Part shown: one piece after another, positions 24,227-33,212 of the stretch | How the letters are laid out: each line of letters opens with the position of its first letter | Numbering within the stretch: position 1 is the stretch's first letter | Origin: Acetatifactor muris | GTDB lineage: Bacteria; Bacillota; Clostridia; Lachnospirales; Lachnospiraceae | NCBI GenBank assembly: GCA_023664365.1 | Contig: JAMPFR010000020.1 | Span: 1-48,433, forward strand | DNA: 48,433 bases | Reading direction: 5' to 3' | Made by a program: the position numbers and the translations under genes | The notes under the pieces: model-generated | The model's input: only the letters and a program-made list of their open reading frames with translations | Database searches by the model: none | Told to the model about the DNA's origin: nothing

Positions 24227-24964
24227 ATGCAAAATTATAAATTTCTGATTGAATATGACGGAACCAGGTATTATGGCTGGCAGAGACAGCCGGGTCAAAA
24301 CACCATACAGGGCAAGCTGGAGAGCGTACTGTCAATGCTGTGCGGGCGGGAAACGGAGGTCATAGGCGCCGGACGTACCGACAGCGGCGTACACGCGGAA
24401 GGCATGGTGGCAAATGCAAATCTGGAGACAGAACTGTCCGCAGAGGAGATTCGGGACTATATGAACCGGTATCTGCCGGATGATATCGGGGTGCTGGAGG
24501 TGCGGCAGGCGTCTCCCCGGTTTCATGCCAGATATAATGCCATCGGCAAAACCTATCGTTACACCTGCTTTGACGGGGAAGTGAAGCCTGTTTTTGACAG
24601 GAAATACTACACCGGGCTGGAGGAGAAGCCTGATGTGGAGAAAATGCGGCAGGCGGCGGAGCTGCTTAAGGGAGAGCATGACTTTCGGAATTTCTGCGTC
24701 AATCCCCGGATGAAGAAATCCACGGTACGGCGGGTAGACCGGATTGAGATTACCCGGGACGGAGGCTATATCCGATTCACTATCCACGGAACGGGGTTTC
24801 TGCAGAATATGGTGCGGATTATGGTGGGAACGCTGCTGGAGGCAGGCTGCGGGCGTATGAGCCGGGAGCAGGTGAAGGCCGCCCTGGAGAATCCCAACAG
24901 GCAGAAGGCGGGGCCCACAGCGCCTGCCCGGGGCCTGTGCCTGGTGAGCGTAGACTATGATTAA
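24227..24964 (+). CDS. truA: tRNA pseudouridine(38-40) synthase
   Basis: This 245-residue TruA makes pseudouridine at positions 38-40 in the tRNA anticodon arm. It starts with the family signature FLIEYDGTRYYGWQRQ. The catalytic Asp is in GRTDSGVHA (about residue 51), and FRNFCV and the C-terminal HGTGFLQNMVRIMVGTLLEAG complete the fold. The length is normal. It is followed 27 bp later by lspA in the same direction. Confidence 0.97.
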   Translation: MQNYKFLIEYDGTRYYGWQRQPGQNTIQGKLESVLSMLCGRETEVIGAGRTDSGVHAEGMVANANLETELSAEEIRDYMNRYLPDDIGVLEVRQASPRFHARYNAIGKTYRYTCFDGEVKPVFDRKYYTGLEEKPDVEKMRQAAELLKGEHDFRNFCVNPRMKKSTVRRVDRIEITRDGGYIRFTIHGTGFLQNMVRIMVGTLLEAGCGRMSREQVKAALENPNRQKAGPTAPARGLCLVSVDYD

Positions 24965-24991
24965 CGTAGCTGAACGAATGGAGGCAAAGGA

Positions 24992-25462
24992 ATGTTGGCG
25001 GCAATCGGATTTGTGACACTTGTGTCGGTCATCTTTTTCGGAGATTTGTATATTAAGAATCGGGTGGAAAAGTATATTCCGGCCAGAGGAAGTGAAAAGG
25101 ATGGGAAGGAGCTGCTGGGAGGCAGATTGATCCTTCGCAGACATCATAACAGGGGAATGGCCCTCAACGTGGGAGAAAAAAGGCAGCGGCTGGTGGCAGC
25201 GGTTTCACTGGCGCTGACTGCCGTGGTGGCAGCAGTATTTATCATCAGCCTGGGGCACCGGGGCAATCACCTGCTTCGCATTGGCCTTGCGCTGCTGCTG
25301 GGAGGCGCGTTCAGCAATACCTATGACAGGCTGAAACGGAAATATGTGGTGGACTATTTCAGCTTTGGCGTGAAATGGAAAGGCCTCAGGAAAATCGTGT
25401 TCAACCTTTCGGATTTCTGCATTATGATTGGCGCACTGCTGGCGGCTCTCGGCGCAGCATAA
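24992..25462 (+). CDS. lspA: Signal peptidase II-like protein
   Basis: This 156-residue polytopic protein of the LspA family cleaves lipoprotein signal peptides in the membrane. I see an N-terminal hydrophobic segment and at least two central ones. The catalytic aspartates sit in SNTYDRL and FNLSDFCI. The conserved Asn of the first motif is kept. Its N-terminal half is more divergent than textbook LspA. GAATGGAGG lies upstream of the ATG. The terminator at 25494 follows. Confidence 0.85.
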   Translation: MLAAIGFVTLVSVIFFGDLYIKNRVEKYIPARGSEKDGKELLGGRLILRRHHNRGMALNVGEKRQRLVAAVSLALTAVVAAVFIISLGHRGNHLLRIGLALLLGGAFSNTYDRLKRKYVVDYFSFGVKWKGLRKIVFNLSDFCIMIGALLAALGAA

Positions 25463-25493
25463 AACACCGCCTTTTTGCGGAGCAAATCCCGCA

Positions 25494-25514
25494 GGCGGAC
25501 AACGTCCGCCTTTT
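25494..25514. terminator. Intrinsic terminator between lspA and arcC
   Basis: GGCGGAC pairs with GTCCGCC around AAC and is followed by TTTT. It overlaps the stop codon of the convergent carbamate kinase gene. Confidence 0.8.
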
Positions 25515-26448
25515 AATCCTGTATGACGGTGCCGGCCCTGCCCTTCAGGGCCTCCCGCACCTCCTGCAGGGAAGTAATCAGAACCCTGCCGTCCTTTTTG
25601 GCTTCCAGGTAACTGACGGCTCCTTCAATCTTGGGCAGCATGGTACCTGCCTCGAACTGGCCCTGTGCAATCAGTTCCCGGGCCTGGGCGCAGGTCATGG
25701 AAGGGATGGGAGTCCGGCTTTCGCTGCCGAAATCCCTGTATACGCAGGGCACGTCAGTGAGGATAATCAATTCGTCACAGGCTAAATCGGAAGCAAGCTT
25801 GGAGGCGATAGCGTCCTTTTCGATAACGGCGGAAGCCCCTTTAAGATTGTGCTGCTGATCGATGACGGGGATACCGCCTCCTCCGCAGGCGATAACCACC
25901 TGGTCTGCCTCCGCCAGAGTGCGGATGGTCTCTATTTCCACAATATCAATGGGCTTTGGCGCAGCGATGACCCGGCGGAAGCCTTTTCCCGGGTCTTCCT
26001 TCACATAATTGCCCTTTTTAATCTCCATTTCAGCGTCCTCTCCGGACATGTATCTGCCGATTACCTTAGTAGGCTCATAGAAGGCTTCGTCATAGGGGTC
26101 TACGGTCACCTGTGTCAGAATGGTGCTGACCGGCCTGGCAATGCCCCGTGCCAGAAGCTCGGAGCGAAGGGCATTCTGAATATCATAGCCCACATAGCCC
26201 TGGCTCATGGCGGAACAGACACACATAGGAACAGGGGTGTAATCAATGTAAATACGGCGCAGCTCGGTCATGGCCTTGTGAATCATGCTGACCTGGGGGC
26301 CGTTGCTGTGGGTGATGGTCAGCTGATAATCAGCCTCCACCAAATCCGCCAAAGCTTTGGCGGTTATCTTTACCGCATCCCACTGTGCTTCCGTCGTGTA
26401 TCCCAGCGCGCTGTGTCCAAGGGAGACAACTGCTCTTTTTCTGCTCAT
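25513..26448 (-). CDS. arcC: Carbamate kinase
   Basis: This 311-residue cytoplasmic carbamate kinase makes ATP from carbamoyl phosphate, normally as the last step of arginine, agmatine or purine-derived carbamoyl breakdown. Motifs are THSNGPQVSM, VTVDPYDEAF with PTKVIG, ACGGGGIPV and the lysine of VIEKDAIASKLAS. The length is normal. No ornithine carbamoyltransferase or arginine deiminase gene is nearby, so the carbamoyl phosphate source is encoded elsewhere. It is on the same strand as aroA, 113 bp away, but has no functional link to it. Confidence 0.96.
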   Translation of the reverse strand: MSRKRAVVSLGHSALGYTTEAQWDAVKITAKALADLVEADYQLTITHSNGPQVSMIHKAMTELRRIYIDYTPVPMCVCSAMSQGYVGYDIQNALRSELLARGIARPVSTILTQVTVDPYDEAFYEPTKVIGRYMSGEDAEMEIKKGNYVKEDPGKGFRRVIAAPKPIDIVEIETIRTLAEADQVVIACGGGGIPVIDQQHNLKGASAVIEKDAIASKLASDLACDELIILTDVPCVYRDFGSESRTPIPSMTCAQARELIAQGQFEAGTMLPKIEGAVSYLEAKKDGRVLITSLQEVREALKGRAGTVIQD

Positions 26449-26561
26449 ATCAAAGGCCTGCCTTTCCGTAATGTTTTCATAATAGAATCTAAGTGTATCA
26501 TACCCTTTGTCTTTTTTCTACTGTAAATTTCATGGCCGACGGCTTATCTCGAGGAAAGATT

Positions 26562-28094
26562 TCATCGGGGCAGTTCCGCAATAACGCCGTCCAACACCTG
26601 AAAATAATTTTCAAAGGTTTTCCGGCAGCAGCCGGGATTGCGGATGACGATCCCTTCGCTCCTTAATCCAATCAGGGAAAAGCCCATGGCCATGCGGTGG
26701 TCGTCGTAGGTTTCCACCGCGGTGGGAGAGGGGTTCCCCGGATAAATGGTGATGCTGTCTTCGGTTTCCTGACAGCGGATGCCCATTTTGCCAAGCTCCG
26801 TGACAATGGCGGTTATGCGGTCGCTTTCCTGACAGCGGATGTGGCCGATGCCGGTTATGGTGGTGGGGCCGTCTGCAAAGGGCGCCAGGGCTGCCAGGGT
26901 GATGGCCTGGTCTGAAAAGGCGGACATATCCGCATGGATGCCGTGATAGATGCCGTCCTCCGGAGGCAGCAGCAGGACGCCCTCCGGTCTGTCTTCTGCT
27001 CTGCAGCCCATTTCCTCCAGAAGCTGCAGAAAAGCTATATCGCCCTGCAGAAAATCCTGTCCGCTCAGAGGCCTGTCTTGTCCGTTCAGAGGGTGCGCTT
27101 GCCCTTCCAGAGGGCTGCTTATCTCGCTCAGAGGGTACTCTCGCCCCTTCAGAGGGTGTTCCTGCCCTCCCGGAGAGTGCCCTGTCCCTCTGTGGATATG
27201 CCGTACCTGTACCGGAATGCCCAGAAGAGGACTTAAAGCATAAAAATAGCAGGCTGCGGACACATCCGGCTGTACACGATAGTCCAACGCCCGATAGCGC
27301 TGCCCCGCCGGAATGCGGTAGGCATAAGGGATGGTGCTGTTGACGCAGCCGGAGCAGTCATGTCCCCCTGCCTGGCCCCCGCAGTAATACTGGGGTACAG
27401 CCGTTACACCGAACTGCTGCATCATTTTTACAGTCATTTCTATATAGGCCATGCCGTGGAAGCCCTCTGTCACCGCCAGGAAATCTTCCCCGGACAGGCA
27501 GGAGGCGATGAGCAGGCCGCTCATAAACTGGCTGCTTTTTTCGATATTTACGGTAATCCTGTTTTTGCCGAAGCCGCGTCCCTTCAGGGTGAAGGGAAAA
27601 TGTCCTTCCTCCCCGTCAAAGGTGATTTCGCAGCCCAATTCCGCCAGAGAATCCAGCAGGGGCGTCATGGGGCGTTTTCGCATCTGCTCTGAAGCATCCA
27701 TGTGATAAACCCCTTCCGACAGGCCCAGGTATGCCGTGAGAAAGCGGGCGGCAGTGCCTGCGCTTCCCACATACAGGCTGGCTTCTTTTGCGGGGACGGC
27801 GCCTCCCGTTCCCGTTACGGTAATGACTTTATTTTCCTCATCCACGGAAGTCTCAAATCCAAGATCCCGGATGCACTTTAAAAAATGCCGGGAGTCGTCG
27901 GAGAAGAGTACGTCCCGGAGGGTAGACCGGCCCTCCGCCAGCGTTGCCAGAAGCAGCGCCCGATTCGTGATGCTCTTGGAACCGGGAACGGAGACGGTTA
28001 AGGGCGCCGGGCTGTCCTTTCCGGCGCGGGCCTGACGGTTTATGTCTTTATAGATGCAGGGAACCTGATATATGCTATATTCGATTTGTTCCAT
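26562..28094 (-). CDS. aroA: EPSP synthase with an in-frame repeat insertion
   Basis: This is a 510-residue 3-phosphoshikimate 1-carboxyvinyltransferase, the sixth step of the shikimate pathway; typical members have about 425-440 residues. I chose the ATG at 28094 because AGGAGG lies 8 bases upstream. Motifs are PGSKSITNRALLL, GSAGTAARFL, EQMRKRPM, EKSSQFMSGLL, QPDVSAACYF, the catalytic Asp of ADMSAFSDQA, RCQESDR and DDHRMAM. The extra length comes mainly from about 45 residues of heptad-like Gly-Gln-x-x-Pro-Leu-x units just before LQGDIAFLQLLEEMG, plus a Cys/Gly-rich loop near HDCSGC. The core residues are intact, so the enzyme is probably active. Confidence 0.93.
   Translation of the reverse strand: MEQIEYSIYQVPCIYKDINRQARAGKDSPAPLTVSVPGSKSITNRALLLATLAEGRSTLRDVLFSDDSRHFLKCIRDLGFETSVDEENKVITVTGTGGAVPAKEASLYVGSAGTAARFLTAYLGLSEGVYHMDASEQMRKRPMTPLLDSLAELGCEITFDGEEGHFPFTLKGRGFGKNRITVNIEKSSQFMSGLLIASCLSGEDFLAVTEGFHGMAYIEMTVKMMQQFGVTAVPQYYCGGQAGGHDCSGCVNSTIPYAYRIPAGQRYRALDYRVQPDVSAACYFYALSPLLGIPVQVRHIHRGTGHSPGGQEHPLKGREYPLSEISSPLEGQAHPLNGQDRPLSGQDFLQGDIAFLQLLEEMGCRAEDRPEGVLLLPPEDGIYHGIHADMSAFSDQAITLAALAPFADGPTTITGIGHIRCQESDRITAIVTELGKMGIRCQETEDSITIYPGNPSPTAVETYDDHRMAMGFSLIGLRSEGIVIRNPGCCRKTFENYFQVLDGVIAELPR
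27054..27180 (-). repeat. 21-bp minisatellite inside aroA
   Basis: About six degenerate 21-bp units (plus-strand core CTTCAGAGGGTG) keep the aroA frame open and encode heptads ending Pro-Leu. Gains or losses of whole units would change protein length but not the frame. Confidence 0.8.
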
Positions 28095-28136
28095 GGATTG
28101 TTCCTCCTTGCGCAGCGGGTCTTCAGGATAGTATAC

Positions 28137-28165
28137 ACTATAACATTTTTGCCGGGTAAATTCAA
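28137..28165 (-). promoter_or_regulatory. Promoter of aroA
   Basis: On the minus strand TTGAAT and TATAGT are 17 bases apart, with TG one base before the -10 box. It faces away from the metN promoter in the same gap. Confidence 0.6.
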
Positions 28166-28182
28166 TTTTTTTCCAAAAGCCC

Positions 28183-28211
28183 TTGACAAACAGACGGGAA
28201 CGGTATAACAT
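28183..28211 (+). promoter_or_regulatory. Promoter of metNIQ
   Basis: TTGACA is followed after 17 bases by TAACAT (or after 15 by TATAAC). There is no room for a SAM riboswitch between this promoter and metN, so control is more likely by a protein at the operator that follows. Confidence 0.6.
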
Positions 28212-28225
28212 GCAATCCATGATAA

Positions 28226-28244
28226 TCCTACTGAAGCAATAGGA
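28226..28244. promoter_or_regulatory. Candidate Rrf2-type operator before metN
   Basis: TCCTACT-GAAGC-AATAGGA is a 19-bp imperfect palindrome (six of seven arm bases pair) starting about 9 bases after the expected transcription start. Its CYTA-N9-TAGG core matches the cysK site in sequence, length and position. Confidence 0.5.
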
Positions 28245-28260
28245 ATTAAAGGGGGAAGCC

Positions 28261-29271
28261 ATGGAACCCATTATTCAGATTCAGAATGTGACAAAAACCT
28301 TTGTGGGCAAGGATAATCAGGTGGAGGCATTAAAGGGGATTACTCTGGACATTGAGCGGGGCGATATATGCGGCATCATCGGTATGAGCGGCGCGGGAAA
28401 GTCCACGCTGGTGCGCTGTCTGAACTTTCTGGAACGGCCCACATCGGGCACGGTATTGATAGAAGGCAGGGATTTGTCTGTCATGTCCGAAAAGGAGCTT
28501 CGGCAGACCAGAACGGAAATCGCCATGATTTTCCAGCATTTTAACCTGCTGATGCAGAGGAGCGTACTGGACAATGTGTGCTTTCCCATGGAGATTGTGG
28601 GGGCCAGGAAGTCGGAGGCCAGAAAGCGGGCTATGGAGCTGCTGGAAATCGTAGGGCTGGCGGAAAAGGCGAAAAGCTATCCGGCGCAGCTGTCCGGAGG
28701 CCAGAAACAGCGGGTGGCAATCGCCAGGGCATTGGCAAACAATCCGAAAATCCTGCTTTGCGACGAGGCCACCAGCGCCCTTGACCCTACCACCACGAAA
28801 TCCATACTGCAGCTGCTGCAGCAAATTAATCGGGATTTCGGCATTACCATTGTCATCATCACGCATGAGATGAGCGTTGTACAGGAAATCTGCTCCCATG
28901 TGGCGATTATAGATAACGGCGGACTGGCGGAGCACGGCACGGTGGAGGAGGTGTTTACCTCCCCCCGGACGCCTGCGGCAAAGAAGCTTGTGTTTATGGT
29001 AAATCCCCAGGCCGATGAGATGCGGGGGAAACGCTGTATACGCATTGTATTTACGGAAAATTCATCCTTTGAGCCCGTCATTGCCAATATGGTGCTGGAG
29101 TGCAGGGCGCCGGTAAATATTCTGCTGGCGGATACCAAGGATATCGGCGGCATTGCCCACGGGCAGATGATTTTACAGCTGCCGGAGGATGAGACCGTTG
29201 CCGCCAGAATGATTCATTATCTGCAGGAGAGAAAGCTTACGGTGGAGGAGGTGGATTCCTATGTTGGATAA
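28261..29271 (+). CDS. metN: Methionine ABC transporter ATP-binding protein
   Basis: This 336-residue ATPase powers methionine import with MetI and MetQ. Walker A is GMSGAGKST (about residue 41), the signature is LSGGQKQR, Walker B is ILLCDEATSALD, and the switch His is in VIITHE. The last 80 residues form the NIL/ACT-like domain that senses methionine in this family. GGGGGAAGCC precedes the ATG. It overlaps metI by 11 bp. Confidence 0.96.
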   Translation: MEPIIQIQNVTKTFVGKDNQVEALKGITLDIERGDICGIIGMSGAGKSTLVRCLNFLERPTSGTVLIEGRDLSVMSEKELRQTRTEIAMIFQHFNLLMQRSVLDNVCFPMEIVGARKSEARKRAMELLEIVGLAEKAKSYPAQLSGGQKQRVAIARALANNPKILLCDEATSALDPTTTKSILQLLQQINRDFGITIVIITHEMSVVQEICSHVAIIDNGGLAEHGTVEEVFTSPRTPAAKKLVFMVNPQADEMRGKRCIRIVFTENSSFEPVIANMVLECRAPVNILLADTKDIGGIAHGQMILQLPEDETVAARMIHYLQERKLTVEEVDSYVG

Positions 29272-29923
29272 GGCGGTGCTGCTGATGCTGGCGGAGAATA
29301 CCCTGATCACCCTGTATATGACAGTGACGTCAACTTTGGCCGCCTATATTCTGGGACTGCCCATGGGAATTGCCCTGGTAGTTACGGCAAAGGGCGGACT
29401 TCGGCCCAACCGGGTGGTGTACAAAATTCTGGACATAATTGTAAATGTGGTGCGGAGCGTCCCTTTTCTGATTCTGCTGATACTGGTGATTCCGTTTACC
29501 CGGGCAGTGGTGGGCAAGGCGTACGGGCCCAATGCCACTATCGTTCCCCTGGTGCTGGCGGCGGCTCCCTTTATCGCAAGAATGGTGGAATCTTCCCTGC
29601 TGGAGGTGGACAAGGGTGTGATTGAGGCGGCGCAGAGTATGGGGGCAGGTTTACGCACCATTATCGTCAGTGTGATGCTGGGAGAGGCAAGAACGTCCCT
29701 GCTGGTGGGCGCTACTATCGTGCTGAGTACGGTGCTGGGCTATTCCGCCATGGCGGGGGCCGTGGGCGGCGGAGGCCTGGGGGACATTGCCATCCAGTAC
29801 GGCTACTACCGTTATCAGAGCGATATTATGTGGATAACGGTGATTCTTCTGGTGCTGCTGGTGCAGGTCATGCAGTATGCAGGCACAAAGCTGTCCAAAA
29901 AAATGGACAGGAGAACCAGGTAG
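29261..29923 (+). CDS. metI: Methionine ABC transporter permease
   Basis: This 220-residue inner-membrane permease has five hydrophobic segments, the usual number for MetI. The EAA-type coupling loop is IEAAQSMGAGLRTII near residue 115, and the end has SAMAGAVGGGGLGD. It starts inside the end of metN, so the two are coupled. A 139-bp gap with GC-rich hairpins, for example GGCTGC/GCAGCC around 29968, separates it from metQ. Confidence 0.96.
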   Translation: MLDKAVLLMLAENTLITLYMTVTSTLAAYILGLPMGIALVVTAKGGLRPNRVVYKILDIIVNVVRSVPFLILLILVIPFTRAVVGKAYGPNATIVPLVLAAAPFIARMVESSLLEVDKGVIEAAQSMGAGLRTIIVSVMLGEARTSLLVGATIVLSTVLGYSAMAGAVGGGGLGDIAIQYGYYRYQSDIMWITVILLVLLVQVMQYAGTKLSKKMDRRTR

Positions 29924-30062
29924 CGGCGGCCTGCAGTGCGCGGGCTGTCCGGCGCAGGCTGCCGGCACAGGCTGCTTTGCAGCCGGGAAGCTGCCTGACA
30001 ATAATGATACTTGGCAGCTGAGGCTGATGAGTATAGATTACGGAAAACGAGGAGGAAGTATT

Positions 30063-30872
30063 ATGAAGAAGAAAATTGTTTCACTGTTGAGCGCGGCGGC
30101 ACTGACGGCGGTACTGCTCACAGGCTGCGGATCGGGAAGCGACGACAAGACCATTACCGTGGCGGCAAGCGCCACCCCCCATGCGGAGATTCTGGAGCAG
30201 GCAAAGCCCCTGCTGGAGGCGAAAGGCTACACTCTGGAAATCAAGGTGTTTTCGGATTATGTGCAGCCCAACAACGTAGTGGAGTCCGGAGACTTTGACG
30301 CCAATTATTTCCAGCATCTTCCCTATATGGAGCAATTCAATGCAGAGCAGGGTACGCATCTGGTGAGCGTGGGAGGCATCCACTATGAGCCCTTCGGGTT
30401 GTATCCCGGAAGCTCTTCCGACCTGGCGGATATGCAGGGGGCGTCCATTGCGGTTCCCAATGACACCACAAACGAAGCCCGGGCATTGCTGCTTCTGCAG
30501 GACAACGGCTACCTGACCCTGAAGGAGGGGGCAGGACTGACGGCTACAAAGCTGGACATTGTGGATAATCCCTATGACATTGAAATCGTAGAACTGGAGG
30601 CGGCTCAGATTCCCAGAACCCTTCAGGATGTTACCTTTGGCGTTATGAACGGCAACTACGCTATGGAGGCGGGCTACACCGTGGCGGAAAACGCCCTGCT
30701 GTATGAGAGCGTGGACTCTGACGCAGCTACAACCTATGTGAATGTTATCGCGGTGAAAGAGGGCAATGAAAATTCCGAAAAGATTAAGGCGCTGGTGGAG
30801 GTTCTGAAATCCGACGAGATGAAGGAATATATCAACGCCACCTATAACGGCGGGGTAATTCCCTACAAATAA
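30063..30872 (+). CDS. metQ: Methionine ABC transporter substrate-binding lipoprotein
   Basis: This 269-residue NlpA-family lipoprotein has an N-terminal signal with lipobox LLTGC (Cys22), so it is anchored outside the membrane. Family motifs are TVAASATPHAEIL, DYVQPN, DANYFQHLPY and VPNDTTNEARALLLL. I chose the ATG at 30063, with GAGGAAG upstream, over the frame open from 29877. It binds methionine or a related amino acid. Sharing a candidate operator with cysK supports a sulfur amino acid as the ligand. Confidence 0.95.
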   Translation: MKKKIVSLLSAAALTAVLLTGCGSGSDDKTITVAASATPHAEILEQAKPLLEAKGYTLEIKVFSDYVQPNNVVESGDFDANYFQHLPYMEQFNAEQGTHLVSVGGIHYEPFGLYPGSSSDLADMQGASIAVPNDTTNEARALLLLQDNGYLTLKEGAGLTATKLDIVDNPYDIEIVELEAAQIPRTLQDVTFGVMNGNYAMEAGYTVAENALLYESVDSDAATTYVNVIAVKEGNENSEKIKALVEVLKSDEMKEYINATYNGGVIPYK

Positions 30873-30899
30873 GCAGAAAAACGGCGCACGGAGGTTACT

Positions 30900-31334
30900 A
30901 TGAAAATCTCTACAAAGGGCAGGTACGCGGTGCGGGTCATGCTTGATCTGGCGTTGAACGACACGGGCGAATGCATCAAGGTGAAAGATATTGCCGGAAG
31001 ACAGGGCATTTCCGAAAAATATCTGGAACAGATTATCGGGGTGCTGAACAGGGCCGGGTATGTGAAGAGCGTCAGAGGGGCCCAGGGGGGCTACCGTATG
31101 GCAAAAGACCCCGGCGAATATACCGTGGGCATGATTCTCCGGCTGACGGAGGGAACCATGGCGCCCGTGGCCTGCCTGGAGGAGGGAGCGCCCGTCTGCG
31201 AAAGGTGCGACACCTGTGAGACGGTGGAGGTTTGGAAAGAATTGTACAGGGCAGTAAACAATGTCATCGACAACGTAACTGTGGCGGATCTGGCAGATCG
31301 GCACAGACAGCGTGAGGAAAATAGGGGTATATGA
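30900..31334 (+). CDS. Rrf2-family transcriptional regulator (copy 2)
   Basis: This 144-residue Rrf2 protein is closely related to the one at 14981. The winged helix has STKGRYAVRVMLDLAL and QGISEKYLEQI. The cysteine cluster is C-x7-C-x2-C-x2-C (about residues 93-107), with one more cysteine than copy 1, suited to an Fe-S cluster. It is the last gene of the metNIQ run, 27 bp after metQ, so it may regulate its own operon and cysK. The two copies differ in cysteine pattern and may sense different signals. Confidence 0.93.
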   Translation: MKISTKGRYAVRVMLDLALNDTGECIKVKDIAGRQGISEKYLEQIIGVLNRAGYVKSVRGAQGGYRMAKDPGEYTVGMILRLTEGTMAPVACLEEGAPVCERCDTCETVEVWKELYRAVNNVIDNVTVADLADRHRQREENRGI

Positions 31335-31445
31335 AATCTTTATGCGGAGCACAGTTCCGGATATTGGTGTGGGCAGCACGCCGGTACGCGCTTCGGCATG
31401 GACGAGTGAGAAGTATGCGGGAAAAGAAGCGGAGAGGAGATTGCA

Positions 31446-33124
31446 ATGGAACTGTGGAGGGAGATTAAAGACTTTTTGCGTTGTAAGCCTTATATTATCA
31501 TATTGTCGCTGACAGCGGCGTGTGCATATGGTTTTGCCATTGTACATCCTGCTATCGGAATAGATGAAACGGCTGTATCATTATATTATGATGATGGTCT
31601 GACACTCAGCTTTGTGAACAGATGGAGTCTTTTTATTGTTAATAAGGTGTTTCGAATCGGGACATTTATGCCCTGGATGGTGGATTTGGTGAGTATTTTG
31701 ATTTTCATGCTCTCTGTGACCCTATGGTGTATTTTCTGGAGAAAGATTTGCGGGTCCGTAGTGGAACTTCCGCTATGGAGTTATGCTTTTGCAGCAGGCA
31801 TATTTATCTCCTGCCCGTTAATAGCAGAGATTTATACCTTATATCTTCATAACGGTATCTGCATGGGCTATGGCGTAACTGCCTGCGCACTGCTGTGCCT
31901 GCTTAAGAGCCTGGAAAGGAAAACCGCAAGACGTCATTGTATTATGTGGCTTGTGATTTCTTCTGTTTTGCTGACTTTTGCCTTGGGACTTTATGAGTCG
32001 TTTATTGTCGTATTTGTATTGGGGGGGGCAGCGGCTTTTTCCTGCTTCGCAGACTGTACGGGAAAAAGGCCGAAGCCTCCCGCTATAACGCGGGAATGCT
32101 GTTCTGGATGCGCAACGGCTTTCTGAGCGCTGCCTTGGCGATGCTCCTTCGCTCTGTAATTCTGGGATTTTTGAAGGCAGTTTGTGATTTGGAGGGGCTG
32201 GAGTCATATGGAGTACTGTATCAGAAGTTTTTTGGTGACCTTTTTCAAACAAAAGGCGAGTTTACCATGCTGCTTAAGCGATTCTTTGTGAAATATTATG
32301 TCAATGCGGTCTGCTATCTGCCCATTGCGGTGTTGGTGGGCGCTCTGTTGCTGATTATGGTTTATTCTCTGTATTTCGGTATCCGAAAGAAGGATTTGAC
32401 CCTGCCGCTATGTGGCACCGTCTTTATTTTGCTACCTGTTTTGATGAGTATTGTTGAGGGACTGGCCACTCGATATCGTTCGGCACAATATGTTCCGTTA
32501 GTGGGTGCATTTGGTGTATTACTTATTCTGGTTGAGTGCCGAAAGCATAATTCGTATAAACGCCTTTTATCGATAGGCTGCATTTTAGCAGGAATCCTGA
32601 TCTGGAATCAGTGTGCGGATATGAATAAATGGTTCTATCTGGATTATCGGAAATATCAGAATGCGAGAGAAGTAATGGAGCGAGTCGCCTATGATTTGGA
32701 GAAGGACTATGATATTACAAAACCGATTGTTTTCAGAGGGGGCTATAGTGTTCCTTATGAGGTTTCAAAGGAGGCATATGTCAGTTTTTCTTCTCCGCAG
32801 TATAGATGGGTATGTATTTTGACGAATTGGTTAGATCCCCAATTGAAGGAGAAATATTATGCCGCTGACGGGAAGGGATATATCTTTGCCGAGACCCCGG
32901 TGGTATCTGTGCTGCAGTGGGGACTTTCGGCTTTTGATTTTACTTCAGGACAGCTGATAGAATTTTGGCGTATGCATGGGCACGGTGTTTTTCACTGTGA
33001 GACAGATCTGGATAAGATTGCAGATGCCGAAAGGATTCGTACTGAGGAAAATATGCCGGCTTATCCCCAAAACGGATATATCAAAGAGTGTGAGGAATAT
33101 ATTATTGTGAATCTTGCAAGATAG
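31446..33124 (+). pseudogene. GtrIII-like membrane glucosyltransferase, frameshifted at a G8 tract
   Basis: Two overlapping frames (31446-32126 and onward to 33124) make one polytopic protein of about 559 residues when joined. The N-terminus has GIDETAVSLYYDDGLTLSFVNRW, given here for its Asp pair and Arg, which resembles the Glucos_trans_II (GtrIII) family that adds glucosyl groups to surface glycans. Many hydrophobic segments follow, then a soluble C-terminus. At 32021-32028 eight G cause the shift; nine (or six) would read on as GGSGFFLLRR without a stop. AGAGGAG precedes the ATG. This is either phase variation caught in the off state, a broken gene or an assembly error. Confidence 0.7.
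32021..32028 (+). repeat. Eight-G homopolymer at the frameshift
   Basis: This tract lies exactly where the reading frame must change. Adding one G restores the full-length glucosyltransferase; deleting one leads to a stop within about 20 codons. Confidence 0.85.
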
Positions 33125-33130
33125 AGGAAT

Positions 33131-33178
33131 GTCTGAGGACTGCTTATAATCCCTGTCTGAGGACTGCTTATAATCCCT
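33131..33178 (+). repeat. Perfect 24-bp tandem duplication
   Basis: The same 24 bases, beginning GTCTGAGGAC and ending TAATCCCT, occur twice head to tail just upstream of the promoter at 33178. The second copy touches the -35 box. Confidence 0.9.
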
Positions 33179-33206
33179 TGACAAAGCGGCATACATGAAA
33201 TATAAT
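33178..33206 (+). promoter_or_regulatory. Consensus sigma-A promoter
   Basis: Perfect TTGACA and TATAAT with 17 bases between. The start site should be near 33213. The first element met downstream is a terminator, not a gene. Confidence 0.85.
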
Positions 33207-33212
33207 TTATAA

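Noticed and set aside
28095-28260. SAM or T-box riboswitch upstream of metN
   Set aside because: The space between the predicted start site and metN is only about 45 nt, with no multi-helix structure or terminator.
30081-31547. A 488-codon minus-strand open frame
   Set aside because: It lies opposite metQ and the second Rrf2 gene, both unmistakable, and its translation looks like antisense of high-GC coding DNA.
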